64,000 nt of DNA, from NCBI GenBank assembly GCA_030019365.1, contig JASEFA010000008.1, positions 1-64,000 on the forward strand, written 5' to 3'. This document shows, piece by piece, positions 35,127 to 43,438 of this stretch. The stretch comes from Bacillota bacterium (GTDB lineage: Bacteria; Bacillota; Sulfobacillia; JACIYH01). The translations under genes were made by a program, and so were the position numbers. The notes below the pieces were generated by a model. It made no database searches and was not told the DNA's origin. It was given only the letters and a program-made list of their open reading frames with translations. How positions within the stretch are numbered: the stretch's first letter is position 1; each line of letters opens with the position of its first letter.

Positions 35127-36644
35127 TCACTCCTCCGCCATCCAGGCCCTGATGAGCTGGGCCACCGCATCCGGCGACTTGCGCGCCAGCTTCTCTACTT
35201 CCACCCGCAGGCGTGCCTCGTCGGCGAGCACCTCCGGTTCCTCAGACGGCACCTGAGCGGCGACCGCTTCGGCTGCCGGTGCCGGCGCGGGAGCGGATAC
35301 CGCTTCGGGCACGGCCGCCCGCCGGCGCCGGCGCCGTCCCCGCCACCACAGGACAAGCAGCAAGGCCAACCCACCCCCTCCGGCTGCCAGATAGCGCCAG
35401 TCGGGGATAGGGGAGGAAACCGGCGGGGTGGGGGGCTTCTCCCCCAGATCCACTCCCCGGGCGGCGAAGGGTATCCCCAGTACGGTGATCTGGTCCTGGC
35501 GGGCCGGGTCGGACCCGATAGCCGCCGCCACCAGGCGGCTGATGGCTTCCTGCTGGGCGGACTCCAGTTCCCTGTTCACCACCACCGCCACGGAGAGCCG
35601 TTTCACGCTCCCGGGCATCACCACTGTGTGCTCCCGTACCTGCCCCACTTCCAGGTTGCGGGTAACCTCCCGGCGCTGGTAGGAGGAGGGTCCGCCCTGG
35701 CCGCCCGCCTGGTACCCGGGGATGTTACCGTCGGTGGGCGGCAGGCTCCCGGCCGGACCGGAGAACGTCTCCTCCAGTTGCTGAATGCTCCGCACCACGC
35801 CATCGGGGGAGCCCGGTTCGAACAGTTGCCGCTCCACGGTACGGCTGTCGAAGTTCAGCTCCGCCGTCACCCGGGTCGCCACGTTGCCGATCCCCAGCAC
35901 CTGCTCCAGGAGGGACTGCAGCCGCCGCTCCAGGTCGGACTGGAACTGGTGCTGCACGTCGAGCAGGCGGCCCGCCGCACCCGAGGGTGTGTTCTCTTCC
36001 TCCAGGCGGGCAGACAGAACCCGCCCCAGCTGGTCCACCACGGAAACGCCATCCGGACGCAGCCCCTCCACGCTGTGGGTCACCAGGTGGACGATGCCGC
36101 CTACCTGTTCCCCGTTCAGTTCGGCGCCGGGACGCAGCTTGAGGAAGACGGCGGCGGTGACGGGGCGCTCCTGAGCCGCAAACAACTGGGGCTCCGGCAC
36201 CACCACGTGCACGCGGACCTGCTCCACCCCTTCCACCTGGGCGATGGTACGCGCCAGCTCTCCCTGCAGCGCCCGCAGGTATGCCAGCCGCCGGTCGGCT
36301 TCGGTGGCACCCAGGGGAGGCTTGTCCAGGATCTCGAACCCCACCGTGCCCTGTCGTGGCAGTCCCTGGGCGGCCAGATTCAGGCGGGCCTGGTATACCT
36401 GCTGGTCGGGGACCAGCACCGTGCGCCCATCGTCCTGGAGCCGGTAGGGGACCCCCTGCTCGGACAGCTTCTGGGTGATCCCGGCGGCATCGGAGATGTC
36501 CAGCCCGGTATAGAGAGGGACAAAACGGGGCTGGCTGAGAAACATCATCAAGGCGCCCCCCAGCACCGCCGCCACCACACCCAGGCCGAGCATCGTGCGG
36601 GCGCCGGGCAAGAGCCCCCGCCACCAACCCAAACCCCTGTTCAA
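35127..36644 (-). CDS. fliF: Flagellar MS-ring protein FliF
   Basis: A 505-residue ring protein with two membrane helices (about 20-40 and 418-435) around a large outer part with RBM domains (FVPLYTGLDISDAAGI, VRVHVVVPEPQLF). The C-terminal tail binds FliG. TTG 36644 is chosen: GGGAGGG lies 5 bases upstream and the protein then starts MNRGLGWWRG, like B. subtilis FliF. GTG 36665 is the alternative. Confidence 0.95.
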   Translation of the reverse strand: MNRGLGWWRGLLPGARTMLGLGVVAAVLGGALMMFLSQPRFVPLYTGLDISDAAGITQKLSEQGVPYRLQDDGRTVLVPDQQVYQARLNLAAQGLPRQGTVGFEILDKPPLGATEADRRLAYLRALQGELARTIAQVEGVEQVRVHVVVPEPQLFAAQERPVTAAVFLKLRPGAELNGEQVGGIVHLVTHSVEGLRPDGVSVVDQLGRVLSARLEEENTPSGAAGRLLDVQHQFQSDLERRLQSLLEQVLGIGNVATRVTAELNFDSRTVERQLFEPGSPDGVVRSIQQLEETFSGPAGSLPPTDGNIPGYQAGGQGGPSSYQRREVTRNLEVGQVREHTVVMPGSVKRLSVAVVVNRELESAQQEAISRLVAAAIGSDPARQDQITVLGIPFAARGVDLGEKPPTPPVSSPIPDWRYLAAGGGGLALLLVLWWRGRRRRRRAAVPEAVSAPAPAPAAEAVAAQVPSEEPEVLADEARLRVEVEKLARKSPDAVAQLIRAWMAEE

Positions 36645-36746
36645 GATGTCCCTCCCACCCGGCACGCGCCCCGCCCCCTTGCCCGGCTCGCCCCCGGTGT
36701 CACCCCGTGTGTGGGGTTCACACCGGCATCCCCGACTCCGCCTGCA

Positions 36747-37121
36747 TCACACCGGCATCCTCATGATCTCCTGGTAAGCCTCCACCGCCCGGTTGCGCAG
36801 CTGCACGGCCAGATCCAGGGCCAGCTGAGCCTTCTCGGTGGCGATCACCACCTCGTGCAGCTCTACCGGCTCGCCCTGGGCCAGCCGGGCGGTGAGCATG
36901 TCGGCCCGGTTCTCCAGGGAGGAGAGCTCGTCCAGGGCCCTACCCAGCAACCCGCCGAAGGACCCTGTGGCCGGGCCCCCTTCGGCGGGCCCCTGCCCCA
37001 CCGCCGGCGCCTCTGTCCCACCCCCACGCGCCACTTCCGCCCGCGACGCACCCGGGAAACTGACCCGGTCCACAACGAAAGGTCGCCCTCCCGCCGGCGA
37101 TATCCCGCCCACTCCGGTCAC
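36747..37121 (-). CDS. fliE: Flagellar hook-basal body protein FliE
   Basis: A 124-residue junction protein between MS ring and rod. The N-terminal half is Pro/Gly-rich. The C-terminal half has the FliE core (FGGLLGRALDELSSLENRAD, VELHEVVIATEKAQLALDLA, QLRNRAVEAYQEIMRMPV). GTG 37121 is 7 bases after GGAGG. Its last codons are copied in the spacer downstream: TCACACCGGCATCC (+ strand) occurs at 36747-36760 and again at 36718-36731. Confidence 0.93.
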   Translation of the reverse strand: MTGVGGISPAGGRPFVVDRVSFPGASRAEVARGGGTEAPAVGQGPAEGGPATGSFGGLLGRALDELSSLENRADMLTARLAQGEPVELHEVVIATEKAQLALDLAVQLRNRAVEAYQEIMRMPV

Positions 37122-37185
37122 AGTCACACCTCCTCACGGTCACCCGCGGGCCCCCGCGCCCCGGGACCGACGCGTCCCCAGGTGC

Positions 37186-37659
37186 TCACCGCCCCAGGTC
37201 CAGGGTGCGCTGAGCCATGGACTTGGCGGTTTCCAGGGCAGCCAGGCTGGCCTCGTATGCGCGGCTGGCGGCGATCAGCTCCACCATCTCCAGGGCCGGG
37301 TTGACGTTAGGAAGCTGCACGTAGCCCGACGCGTCCGCATCGGGGTGGCCGGGCCGGTACTCCCGGCGCAGGGGAGTGCCGTCTTCCTGTATGCCCAGCA
37401 CCCGCACTCCTTCTCCGCCCACCGCTCCCCCCGCCCGATCGGGCATGCCGGCGGCCACGGCCAGCGATCGTCCCCAGCTCTCTCCCCGGGGGGGAGCGGG
37501 GCTGCGCTCACCCAGCCGCACCAGCCGCCGGCGGTAGGGTCCGCCCTCGGCAGTGCGGGTGGATTCCGCGTTGGCCAGGTTCGCTGCCGACACCTCCATG
37601 CGGAGGCGCTGGGCCGTCAACGCAGAGGCACTCACGTCCATGGCCCGGAAGAGCTTCAT
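37186..37659 (-). CDS. flgC: Flagellar proximal rod protein FlgC
   Basis: A 157-residue rod protein. The N-terminal coil (LFRAMDVSASALTAQRLRME, ANLANAEST) and the C-terminal coil (NVNPALEMVELIAASRAYEA) are both typical. ATG 37659 has GGGAGGA upstream, directly after the flgB stop. The open frame runs on into flgB in another phase but has no homology there. Confidence 0.95.
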   Translation of the reverse strand: MKLFRAMDVSASALTAQRLRMEVSAANLANAESTRTAEGGPYRRRLVRLGERSPAPPRGESWGRSLAVAAGMPDRAGGAVGGEGVRVLGIQEDGTPLRREYRPGHPDADASGYVQLPNVNPALEMVELIAASRAYEASLAALETAKSMAQRTLDLGR

Positions 37660-37660
37660 G

Positions 37661-38056
37661 CTACTTCCTCCCTTCCGTGATCGCGGTGCGCCACATGGCG
37701 AACCTGGCCCCCAGCTGGCGAATGAGAGTCTGGTACCACAGGCCGTTTTCCGCCAGGGAGGCCAGCTCGAACTCGATGTCCACATTGTTGCCGTCGGGCC
37801 TGCCCGTGGTGGTTTCGCGGACCACGGGCGTGACGGCCGCCGGCCGGGGACCGGGAAGGTGAGCGGGATCGGTCCTCGCCAGAGCGAGCTTTTCTCCGGC
37901 CCGCCGCAATTCGGTGGCAAAAGGAACATCCTGGCGTTTGTAACCGGGGGTGTCCGCATTAGCCACGTTGTCCGCCAGCGCCTCGTTGCGGCGCACGGCA
38001 GCCTCCAGGGCTCTCTCCAGCCCCCGTACCTGCCAGGTTGAGAAGGGTTCACCCAT
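37661..38056 (-). CDS. flgB: Flagellar proximal rod protein FlgB
   Basis: A 131-residue rod protein, first gene of the fla operon. It shows ALEAAVRRNEALADNVANAD, then TPGYKRQDVPFA and NNVDIEFELASLAENGLWYQ. ATG 38056 is chosen over 38113 because the longer version would be coded by the terminator hairpin of the riboswitch, and because the family starts here. A G-rich ribosome site lies 4-13 bases upstream. Confidence 0.95.
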   Translation of the reverse strand: MGEPFSTWQVRGLERALEAAVRRNEALADNVANADTPGYKRQDVPFATELRRAGEKLALARTDPAHLPGPRPAAVTPVVRETTTGRPDGNNVDIEFELASLAENGLWYQTLIRQLGARFAMWRTAITEGRK

Positions 38057-38080
38057 TTTGCCCGCCCCCGCTTTTGAACG

Positions 38081-38106
38081 AAAAATGCTTCCGCCGGTGC
38101 GGAAGC
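38081..38106 (-). terminator. Intrinsic terminator of the c-di-GMP riboswitch
   Basis: A perfect 8-base stem GCTTCCGC/GCGGAAGC (38099-38106 and 38087-38094) with a 4-base loop is followed by ATTTTT (38086-38081) on the minus strand. It lies between the aptamer and flgB, so it is a switchable terminator. Its upstream arm, extended to 38111, pairs at 11 of 13 positions with the 3' strand of aptamer helix P1 (38122-38134), giving an antiterminator. Confidence 0.88.
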
Positions 38107-38120
38107 AGCCCAAAGAATTC

Positions 38121-38225
38121 AGGGCTCCTTCGGCAGCCCGGCCGTCGTAGCTCCGCAGAGCTGTAGACCCGTGGGCTTTGCGTCCCCGCCTTTCGGCGGG
38201 TTTGCCTTTGTCGGGTTAGCCCCAT
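38121..38225 (-). promoter_or_regulatory. Cyclic di-GMP-I (GEMM-I) riboswitch
   Basis: Read on the minus strand. P1 is closed by GGGCU (38223-38219) and AGCCC (38126-38122). The conserved GGCAAACC is followed by hairpin P2 with a GAAA tetraloop (CCCGCC-GAAA-GGCGGG) and the hallmark GACGCAAAGCC. P3 has the stem AGCTC/GAGCT, then GGGCTGCC leads back to P1. This matches the c-di-GMP-I consensus, for example Vc2. Binding of c-di-GMP should stabilise P1, free the terminator arm and stop transcription before flgB. The same arrangement, a c-di-GMP-I off-switch before flgB, is known in Clostridioides difficile. Confidence 0.93.
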
Positions 38226-38351
38226 ATATATCTGTCTTGGTCGTCACTATTCTACATCGCTGCCCAAATTCCTCCTCTCCTGCCACCCTCAAACCAAAAT
38301 TTTCGTCGACCAGACGCGCTCGCTATAGGGGGCTCCCGCCATAGATGGCAA

Positions 38352-38377
38352 CCGGGGCGGGGATGCCCCCGCCCCGG
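38352..38377 (-). terminator. Probable terminator after codY
   Basis: An 11-base perfect stem CCGGGGCGGGG/CCCCGCCCCGG with a 4-base loop lies about 25 bases after the codY stop. The following bases (TTGCCATCT) are a poor U-tract, so termination may be partial. It would insulate the flagellar operon from the xerC-codY operon. Confidence 0.65.
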
Positions 38378-38402
38378 CGATGTCATCCCGTGCCCCCGGG
38401 GG

Positions 38403-39194
38403 TTAGCCCCGCTGGGCCTTGATGCGATTCAACTCCTCCAGCAGGCGGTCGTTGAGAACCCTGATGTAGGTGCCCTTCATCCCCAGCGAGCGCGACTCGA
38501 TGACCCCGGCGCTCTCGAACTTGCGCAGCGCGTTCACGATCACCGACCGGGTGATGCCCACCCGATCCGCGATCTTGGAGGCCACCAGAAATCCTTCCCG
38601 GCCCTTGAGCTCGTCGAAGATGTGCCGGATGGCCTCCAGTTCGGAGAAGGAAAGGGTGCCAATGGCCACCTGCACCGCCGCCTTCTTGCGCGCTTCCTCC
38701 TCCAGGGCCTCGGACTTGGCCCGCAGCATCTCCATAGCCACCACGGTGGCCGCGTACTCGGCCAGGACCAGATCCTCGTCGGTGAACTCCTCCCCGTAGC
38801 GGGCCAGGAGCATGGTGCCCAGGCGTTCCCCGCCTCCATTGATGGGCACGATGGTGGTGACCTTCTCTTCGTAGATGCACCCTTTCTCCCGGTTGAACAC
38901 ACACCGGCGCTGACCCTGGCGGATGTTGGGAGAGGTCTCCTCGATCTTCAGGATCTTGTCGTTGTAGTCTTCCGGAAACCGGTCCCGGTCAAGGACCTCG
39001 TCCCTCAAGATCTCGCACTCGAACTCGTGCATGAGCCCGTGGCCCAGGATGCGTCCCTGCCGGTCCACCACGTACACGTTGCACGAGATGAGGTCCGACA
39101 GGGCTTCGGCCATATCCCGGAGGTCGACGGGCCGACCCGCTGCCTTCTGCAGCATGCGGTTGACCTCCCGGGTTTTGGCCAGCAAACTGCTCAT
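38403..39194 (-). CDS. codY: Global nutrient-responsive regulator CodY
   Basis: A 263-residue DNA-binding regulator that senses branched-chain amino acids and GTP. Residues 1 to about 155 form the GAF domain ([13 protein letters not shown], with [12 protein letters not shown]). The C-terminal winged helix contains [23 protein letters not shown] 39194 follows AAAGGGGAG. It ends the xerC-hslV-hslU-codY operon, the classic Bacillus order, and lies directly upstream of the flagellar operon. Confidence 0.97.
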   Translation of the reverse strand: MSSLLAKTREVNRMLQKAAGRPVDLRDMAEALSDLISCNVYVVDRQGRILGHGLMHEFECEILRDEVLDRDRFPEDYNDKILKIEETSPNIRQGQRRCVFNREKGCIYEEKVTTIVPINGGGERLGTMLLARYGEEFTDEDLVLAEYAATVVAMEMLRAKSEALEEEARKKAAVQVAIGTLSFSELEAIRHIFDELKGREGFLVASKIADRVGITRSVIVNALRKFESAGVIESRSLGMKGTYIRVLNDRLLEELNRIKAQRG

Positions 39195-39222
39195 CCGTCC
39201 TCTCCCCTTTCCCCATTCTGTG

Positions 39223-40620
39223 TTACAGGATATACCGGCTCAAATCGGTGTCCTTGACCAGGTCAGCCAGCTTCTGCCGCACATAGTCGCGATCGATGAC
39301 CACCCGGTGGGGACCCGCTTCGCCCGCTTCGAAAGAGAGATCCTCAAGTAGCTTCTCCATTACAGTGTGCAGCCGCCTGGCCCCGATGTTCTCGGTCTGC
39401 CCGTTGACCTGCCAGGCCAGCTCAGCTATCTCGTCCAGGGCTTCCTGGCGGAACTCCACCTCCACCCCCTCGGTGGCCAGCAGGGCGCGGTACTGCTTGA
39501 CGAGCGAGTTCTGCGGCTCCACCAGGATGCGCTTGAAATCCTCCTTGGTGAGAGCTTTCAGTTCCACCCGGATGGGGAAGCGGCCCTGCAGTTCCGGGAT
39601 GAGGTCCGACGGTTTGGAAATGTGGAATGCCCCAGCGGCGATGAACAGCATGTGGTCCGTCTTCACGGCGCCGTACTTGGTGTTGACCGTGGAGCCCTCC
39701 ACGATGGGGAGGATGTCCCGCTGCACTCCCTCCCGGGAAACGTCCGGCCCCACCCCGGCCTCCCGCCCCGCGATCTTGTCGATCTCATCGATGAAGATGA
39801 TGCCGTACTGCTCTGCCCGGTAGATGGCGTCGGCTACGGCGGCATCCATGTCTATCAGTTTCTGGGCTTCCTCCTGAGCCAGGATGCGCCGGGCCTGGGC
39901 CACCGTCACCTTCCGCTTCTTCCTGCGCTTGGGCAAGATGCCTCCGAGCATGTCCTGGAAGTTGATGCTCAGCTCTTCGGCCCCGGCCGCGGAAAAGATG
40001 TCGACCATGGGAGACGAGGTGTCCTCGACCTCGATCTCCACCAACTCCCCTTCCAGCTCGCCCCCGGCCAGCCGCCTTTCCACGATGCGGCGCTCGGCCC
40101 GGGCCTGGCGCAGCCGCTCTTCGAAATCGCCGGGCTCGACCCGCTCGTGGGTAAGCTGCCCGAACAGGGCCTCCAAGGGGTTGCGGGGCGCGGGTTCGCG
40201 GTGAGGCAGAGGGGCCAGGATCTCCAGCAACCGCTCCTCGGCCAGCTGCTCGGCCCTCTCCTTCACCTCTTCCATGCGTTCCTGCTTGACCATGCGGATG
40301 GAAGCCTCCGCCAGGTCGCGCACCATGGCGTCCACGTCGCGGCCCACGTACCCCACCTCGGTGAACTTGGTCGCCTCCACCTTCACGAAGGGGGCATTGA
40401 CCAGCCTGGCCAGGCGGCGGGCGATCTCGGTTTTGCCCACCCCCGTGGGCCCGATCATGAGGATGTTCTTGGGAGCCACTTCCTCCTGCAGTTCGGGCGG
40501 TAGCCGGCGCCGCCGCATGCGGTTGCGCAGAGCGATGGCCACCGCGCGCTTCGCCTCGTCCTGCCCGATGATGTACCTGTCCAGCTCAGCCACTATCTGG
40601 CGGGGAGTGAGATCGTCCAC
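39223..40620 (-). CDS. hslU: ATPase subunit HslU (ClpY) of the HslVU protease
   Basis: A 465-residue AAA+ unfoldase. The start [20 protein letters not shown], Walker [10 protein letters not shown], the pore loop GYVGRD, the I-domain (about 110-240), Walker [11 protein letters not shown] and the C-terminal LSRYIL that docks into HslV are all present. GTG 40620 has AAGGGGG upstream. Confidence 0.97.
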   Translation of the reverse strand: MDDLTPRQIVAELDRYIIGQDEAKRAVAIALRNRMRRRRLPPELQEEVAPKNILMIGPTGVGKTEIARRLARLVNAPFVKVEATKFTEVGYVGRDVDAMVRDLAEASIRMVKQERMEEVKERAEQLAEERLLEILAPLPHREPAPRNPLEALFGQLTHERVEPGDFEERLRQARAERRIVERRLAGGELEGELVEIEVEDTSSPMVDIFSAAGAEELSINFQDMLGGILPKRRKKRKVTVAQARRILAQEEAQKLIDMDAAVADAIYRAEQYGIIFIDEIDKIAGREAGVGPDVSREGVQRDILPIVEGSTVNTKYGAVKTDHMLFIAAGAFHISKPSDLIPELQGRFPIRVELKALTKEDFKRILVEPQNSLVKQYRALLATEGVEVEFRQEALDEIAELAWQVNGQTENIGARRLHTVMEKLLEDLSFEAGEAGPHRVVIDRDYVRQKLADLVKDTDLSRYIL

Positions 40621-40689
40621 ACCTGTGCCCCCTTGCCGCTGCCCGTCACACCCATTGCTGTCCCGTCATGGCCCGCGCGGGCTCGCCCC

Positions 40690-41244
40690 TCATACCGTTT
40701 CCACCACGATCTGCTCGTTGGTATATACGTCGATGGAAGCCGCAATGCGCATGGCCTCCCGCGCAATCTCGGCCGGCCCCAGGTCGCTGTGCCGTACCAG
40801 GGCCCGGGCTGCAGCCAGCGCATAGGGACCCCCCGACCCGATGGCGGCAATGCCGTCGTCAGGCTGGACCACCTCCCCCGATCCCGATAGCAGGAAGAGG
40901 TGGTCGGCGTCCATCACCAGCAGCAGCGCCTCCAGCCGACGCAGCACCCGGTCGGTACGCCAGTCCCGGGCCAGCGCCACCGCAGCCCGGGCCAGGTTGC
41001 CGTGGGATTCCTGCAGCTTCCCCTCGAACTTCTCGAAGAGGGTGAAGGCATCGGCTACCCCGCCCGCGAACCCGGCCAGCACCCGACCCTCGTAAAGACG
41101 GCGGATCTTTTGCGCCCCGTGCTTGACCACCGTGGGGGTCGCCCCCGGCAGGGTTACCTGGCCGTCGCCGGCCATGGCCCCCTGCCCGCGGTGTCGCACG
41201 GCCAGGATGGTGGTACCCATCATGGTGCTGCCCGCCCGACTCAT
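40690..41244 (-). CDS. hslV: Peptidase subunit HslV (ClpQ)
   Basis: A 184-residue proteasome-like peptidase. The core starts [20 protein letters not shown], with the normal catalytic Thr-Thr, and includes [20 protein letters not shown] and [12 protein letters not shown]. The chosen ATG 41244 gives ten residues ([10 protein letters not shown]) before Thr-Thr, like the Met-Ser extension of B. subtilis ClpQ. ATG 41223 or 41220 would leave only Met-Met-Gly or Met-Gly. Either way a few residues must be removed to expose Thr. Confidence 0.95.
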   Translation of the reverse strand: MSRAGSTMMGTTILAVRHRGQGAMAGDGQVTLPGATPTVVKHGAQKIRRLYEGRVLAGFAGGVADAFTLFEKFEGKLQESHGNLARAAVALARDWRTDRVLRRLEALLLVMDADHLFLLSGSGEVVQPDDGIAAIGSGGPYALAAARALVRHSDLGPAEIAREAMRIAASIDVYTNEQIVVETV

Positions 41245-41319
41245 CTCCCGCTCATCCCCCCGTCCATCCCGCGTTCCACCCCGGGCATCCACCCACTCCC
41301 GTCCGCCCCGTCCATCTGC

Positions 41320-42282
41320 TCATTCCTTCCCGGCCCGGGGGTGGGCCCGCTCGTATACCTCCCGCAGGCGGGAGGAGTCGACGTGGGTGTAAATCTGCGT
41401 GGTTTTCACGCTGGCGTGCCCCAGCATCTCCTGCACCGAGCGCAGGTCGGCTCCTCGCTGCAGGAGGTGGGTGGCGAAGCTGTGCCGCAGGGTGTGGGGG
41501 GAAACGCGCCCGCCCACGTCCGTCCGGCGCACGTACCCCTCCACGATACGCCTCACGCTCCGGTCCGACAACCGCCCGCCCCGGCGGTTCAGGAACAGGG
41601 CTGCCCTGGCCGTGCCCCGGGATGCGCTACCCGTACCGCGTGCTTCCCCGGCCGCGGCCCGGGCACGAACCAGTGCCGGCCTGCCCCGGCTCAGGTACTC
41701 GTCCAGCGCAGCGATGGCCTGTGATCCAAGAGGGACGAAGCGTTGTTTCTTCCCCTTCCCCCGCCTGACCAGCACGAACCCGTCGGAGTAGTCGACATCG
41801 CCCACGTCCAGAGCCACCAGCTCTGACACCCGCAGGCCGCAGGCGTACAGGACTTCCAGCAGGGCGCGGTCCCGGAGGCCCAGAGGAGTGGTGGCGTCGG
41901 GCATCCCCAGCAGCCGCGCCACCTCCGGTATGCCCAGGTACGAGGGAAGTCGCCGCTCCCTCCGGGGAGAGAGCAGATCCCGGACCGGGTTTTGGGGGAC
42001 AGCCCCTCGCCAGCACAGGAACCGGAAGAACGAGCGCAGGGCGGACAGCTTGCGGTGGACCGTGGCGCGGTCGTAACCCGCTCTCATCATCCAGCCCAGG
42101 AACTCTCGCACCAGGTTCCTGTCCACCCCATCGAGCGCGGTAACCCCGCGCTGGGAAGCCAGCGCCGCGAACTGGGAGAGGTCGGTCGCATACGCGGTCA
42201 CCGTATGGCGAGACCCTCCGCGGGCGGAAAGGCAGTACGCCAGAAACTCATCCTGCCACCGGTCCCAGTCAGCCCGAGACAC
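41320..42282 (-). CDS. xerC: Tyrosine recombinase XerC
   Basis: A 320-residue site-specific recombinase that resolves chromosome dimers. The SAM-like N-domain (FLAYCLSARGGSRHTVTAYA) precedes the catalytic domain with Arg in YACGLRVSELVAL, the HTLRHSFATHLL box and GHASVKTTQIYTHV with the Tyr nucleophile. An Ala/Arg/Gly-rich insert of about 20 residues lies before LFLNRRGG. GTG 42282 has AGGGGG upstream. It begins the operon with hslV, hslU and codY. Confidence 0.93.
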   Translation of the reverse strand: MSRADWDRWQDEFLAYCLSARGGSRHTVTAYATDLSQFAALASQRGVTALDGVDRNLVREFLGWMMRAGYDRATVHRKLSALRSFFRFLCWRGAVPQNPVRDLLSPRRERRLPSYLGIPEVARLLGMPDATTPLGLRDRALLEVLYACGLRVSELVALDVGDVDYSDGFVLVRRGKGKKQRFVPLGSQAIAALDEYLSRGRPALVRARAAAGEARGTGSASRGTARAALFLNRRGGRLSDRSVRRIVEGYVRRTDVGGRVSPHTLRHSFATHLLQRGADLRSVQEMLGHASVKTTQIYTHVDSSRLREVYERAHPRAGKE

Positions 42283-42454
42283 AGCCAACCCCCTAAGCCT
42301 GAACACGCACAATACTACCATAACTTCAGAATTGATTCCAGTGCATAACGCTTGTCACGCGTGCAACGGTTGCCAGAGCTTGCTATGCCGGCATAACCAA
42401 AATACCCGGCCCCAGAAACCAATTGTCCCGTGGCCAGAGCAGCTTGCCGCCGCG
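42283..42454. other. A/T-richer gap upstream of xerC with a palindrome
   Basis: About 170 bases after the HEPN gene. It holds a perfect 12-base palindrome TATGCCGGCATA (42384-42395), whose core recurs in the topA promoter, and two near-copies of GCCAGAGC..TTGC (42371-42382, 42433-42447). A -10-like TAGTAT lies about 40 bases upstream of xerC but has no clear -35. No gene is seen. Confidence 0.5.
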
Positions 42455-42934
42455 TCAGGCCTCTCCCTCGCGGGCTGCCTCTTCCGCCGGGTCGCTATCT
42501 TCGTGGGCCGGTCGCGGTGGTGCGGGCAACGGGATGACCTCGCCTGCGGCCAGCACCACCGCACGCGACTCGCGAATCGCCCGCTCCGCATCGTCGCGGG
42601 TATACTCCGCCGTGGGGACAAAATCCACGTCGCCATAAAAGGCCAGTTCCCGCTCCTTGCGGAGCCACTTCGATGTGCCGGCCAGGGTCTCTGCCTGAGC
42701 TCGCACCCCATCCGGGAGGAGGTCTCTGAACTCGAGGAGGAGCCCGCCCACATCATGCTGCTTGGGTGGGTCGATCCCCAACTGACGGAGAATGGCCTTG
42801 AGGGCGAGTTCCACTACCTCCTGAGCCTCCCGCACAACGTCCGAATAGGCTTCCTCATCTAGCAACACCCCGAGGATCTTAAGACGAGCCCTGGCCTTGA
42901 TAAGGTAACTCTGGGCGAGAGTGAGTGGGGTCAT
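42455..42934 (-). CDS. HEPN-domain protein, toxin-like partner of MNT
   Basis: A 159-residue all-helical HEPN protein: SYLIKARARLKILGVLLDEE, then AQEVVELALKAILRQLGI and QHDVGGLLLEF. The usual RNase motif R-x4-6-H is replaced by Arg95...Tyr100 in RELAFYGD, a form common in HEPN proteins that pair with MNT enzymes. The tail is acidic and low complexity. ATG 42934 overlaps the MNT stop. In known HEPN/MNT systems the MNT protein adds AMP to the HEPN protein to neutralise it; here that is inference from family and gene order. Confidence 0.85.
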   Translation of the reverse strand: MTPLTLAQSYLIKARARLKILGVLLDEEAYSDVVREAQEVVELALKAILRQLGIDPPKQHDVGGLLLEFRDLLPDGVRAQAETLAGTSKWLRKERELAFYGDVDFVPTAEYTRDDAERAIRESRAVVLAAGEVIPLPAPPRPAHEDSDPAEEAAREGEA

Positions 42935-43422
42935 GCCCGAATCACGTCCTTCCAGTCGAAATGGGGGGTAAGATCCCAGTACCACGCGCCCCGCCAGCGT
43001 ACCTTGCGCGCTCCCGTCCGGGCCAGACTCCGCCTCAGTTTCGCCAGGTAGTCCGAAAGGAAGTGTCCCCGGTCGAAGAGGATGCGGGCCTCTTCCACCA
43101 TGTCGAGGAACAGGGGACTCCCGATCAGGACCTCCGCTGGCGTCTTGAAAACAGGGGCCAGGTCGGTGTGAATGCCCTGGCGAACGAGCGGGCGGATCTC
43201 CCCCCCCAGCCGCTCCTCAATGGCCTGGAATTCCTGAACGCGCCTGACTCTGCCGGCGGGAAGGGGATCGGCTACCACCAGCAGGTCCACGTCGGAGAAA
43301 GGGCCGGGCGTGCCCCGTGCCACCGACCCGAACACGGCCAGCGATACCAGCCGCTCGCCGTAGTGCCGGCTGATTTCTTCTCCTGCCCTGCCCACCAGGT
43401 GCTCAAAGGCTTCCCGCATCAT
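42931..43422 (-). CDS. MNT-type nucleotidyltransferase, antitoxin-like
   Basis: A 163-residue DNA polymerase-beta-like minimal nucleotidyltransferase. The active site reads FGSVARG (Gly32-Ser33) and SDVD (Asp44, Asp46), then a third acidic strand near HTDLAPV. It is the first gene of an overlapping pair with the HEPN gene, has its own promoter, and ATG 43422 follows GGGGAG. The pair sits between topA and xerC, which are neighbours in many Bacillota, so it looks like an insertion of a defence or toxin-antitoxin unit. Confidence 0.88.
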   Translation of the reverse strand: MMREAFEHLVGRAGEEISRHYGERLVSLAVFGSVARGTPGPFSDVDLLVVADPLPAGRVRRVQEFQAIEERLGGEIRPLVRQGIHTDLAPVFKTPAEVLIGSPLFLDMVEEARILFDRGHFLSDYLAKLRRSLARTGARKVRWRGAWYWDLTPHFDWKDVIRA

Positions 43423-43438
43423 GCTGAACTCCCCAGCG

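Larger units (their letters stand above)
38057..38402 (-). other. Regulatory gap between codY and flgB, no gene
   Basis: About 345 bases, clearly less G+C-rich than the surroundings, holding (in the direction of transcription) the codY terminator, an A/T-rich promoter area, the c-di-GMP riboswitch and its terminator. Promoter elements are not clear: TAGAAT (near 38250) and TATATA (near 38226) are possible -10 boxes without a good -35. A weak sigma-28-like pair (TAGA, 15 bases, ACAGATAT) overlaps them. Confidence 0.7.

Noticed and set aside
33381-37304. Very long open frame (1307 codons) on the + strand across fliH-fliE
   Set aside because: It is antisense to six well-supported flagellar genes, has no recognisable domain and a composition rich in Arg, Ser and Pro. 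It is an artefact of high G+C.
37186-38052. A fused FlgB-FlgC reading of 288 codons
   Set aside because: Only the flgC part shows homology in this frame. flgB is in a different frame with its own start and stop.
38200-38260. Sigma-28 type promoter before flgB (TAGA-15-ACAGATAT)
   Set aside because: Only a partial match and it would overlap the aptamer start. The true promoter is unclear.
41320-42282. Phage or integron integrase
   Set aside because: Its place before hslV-hslU-codY and its size identify it as the housekeeping XerC. No attachment site or phage genes are near.
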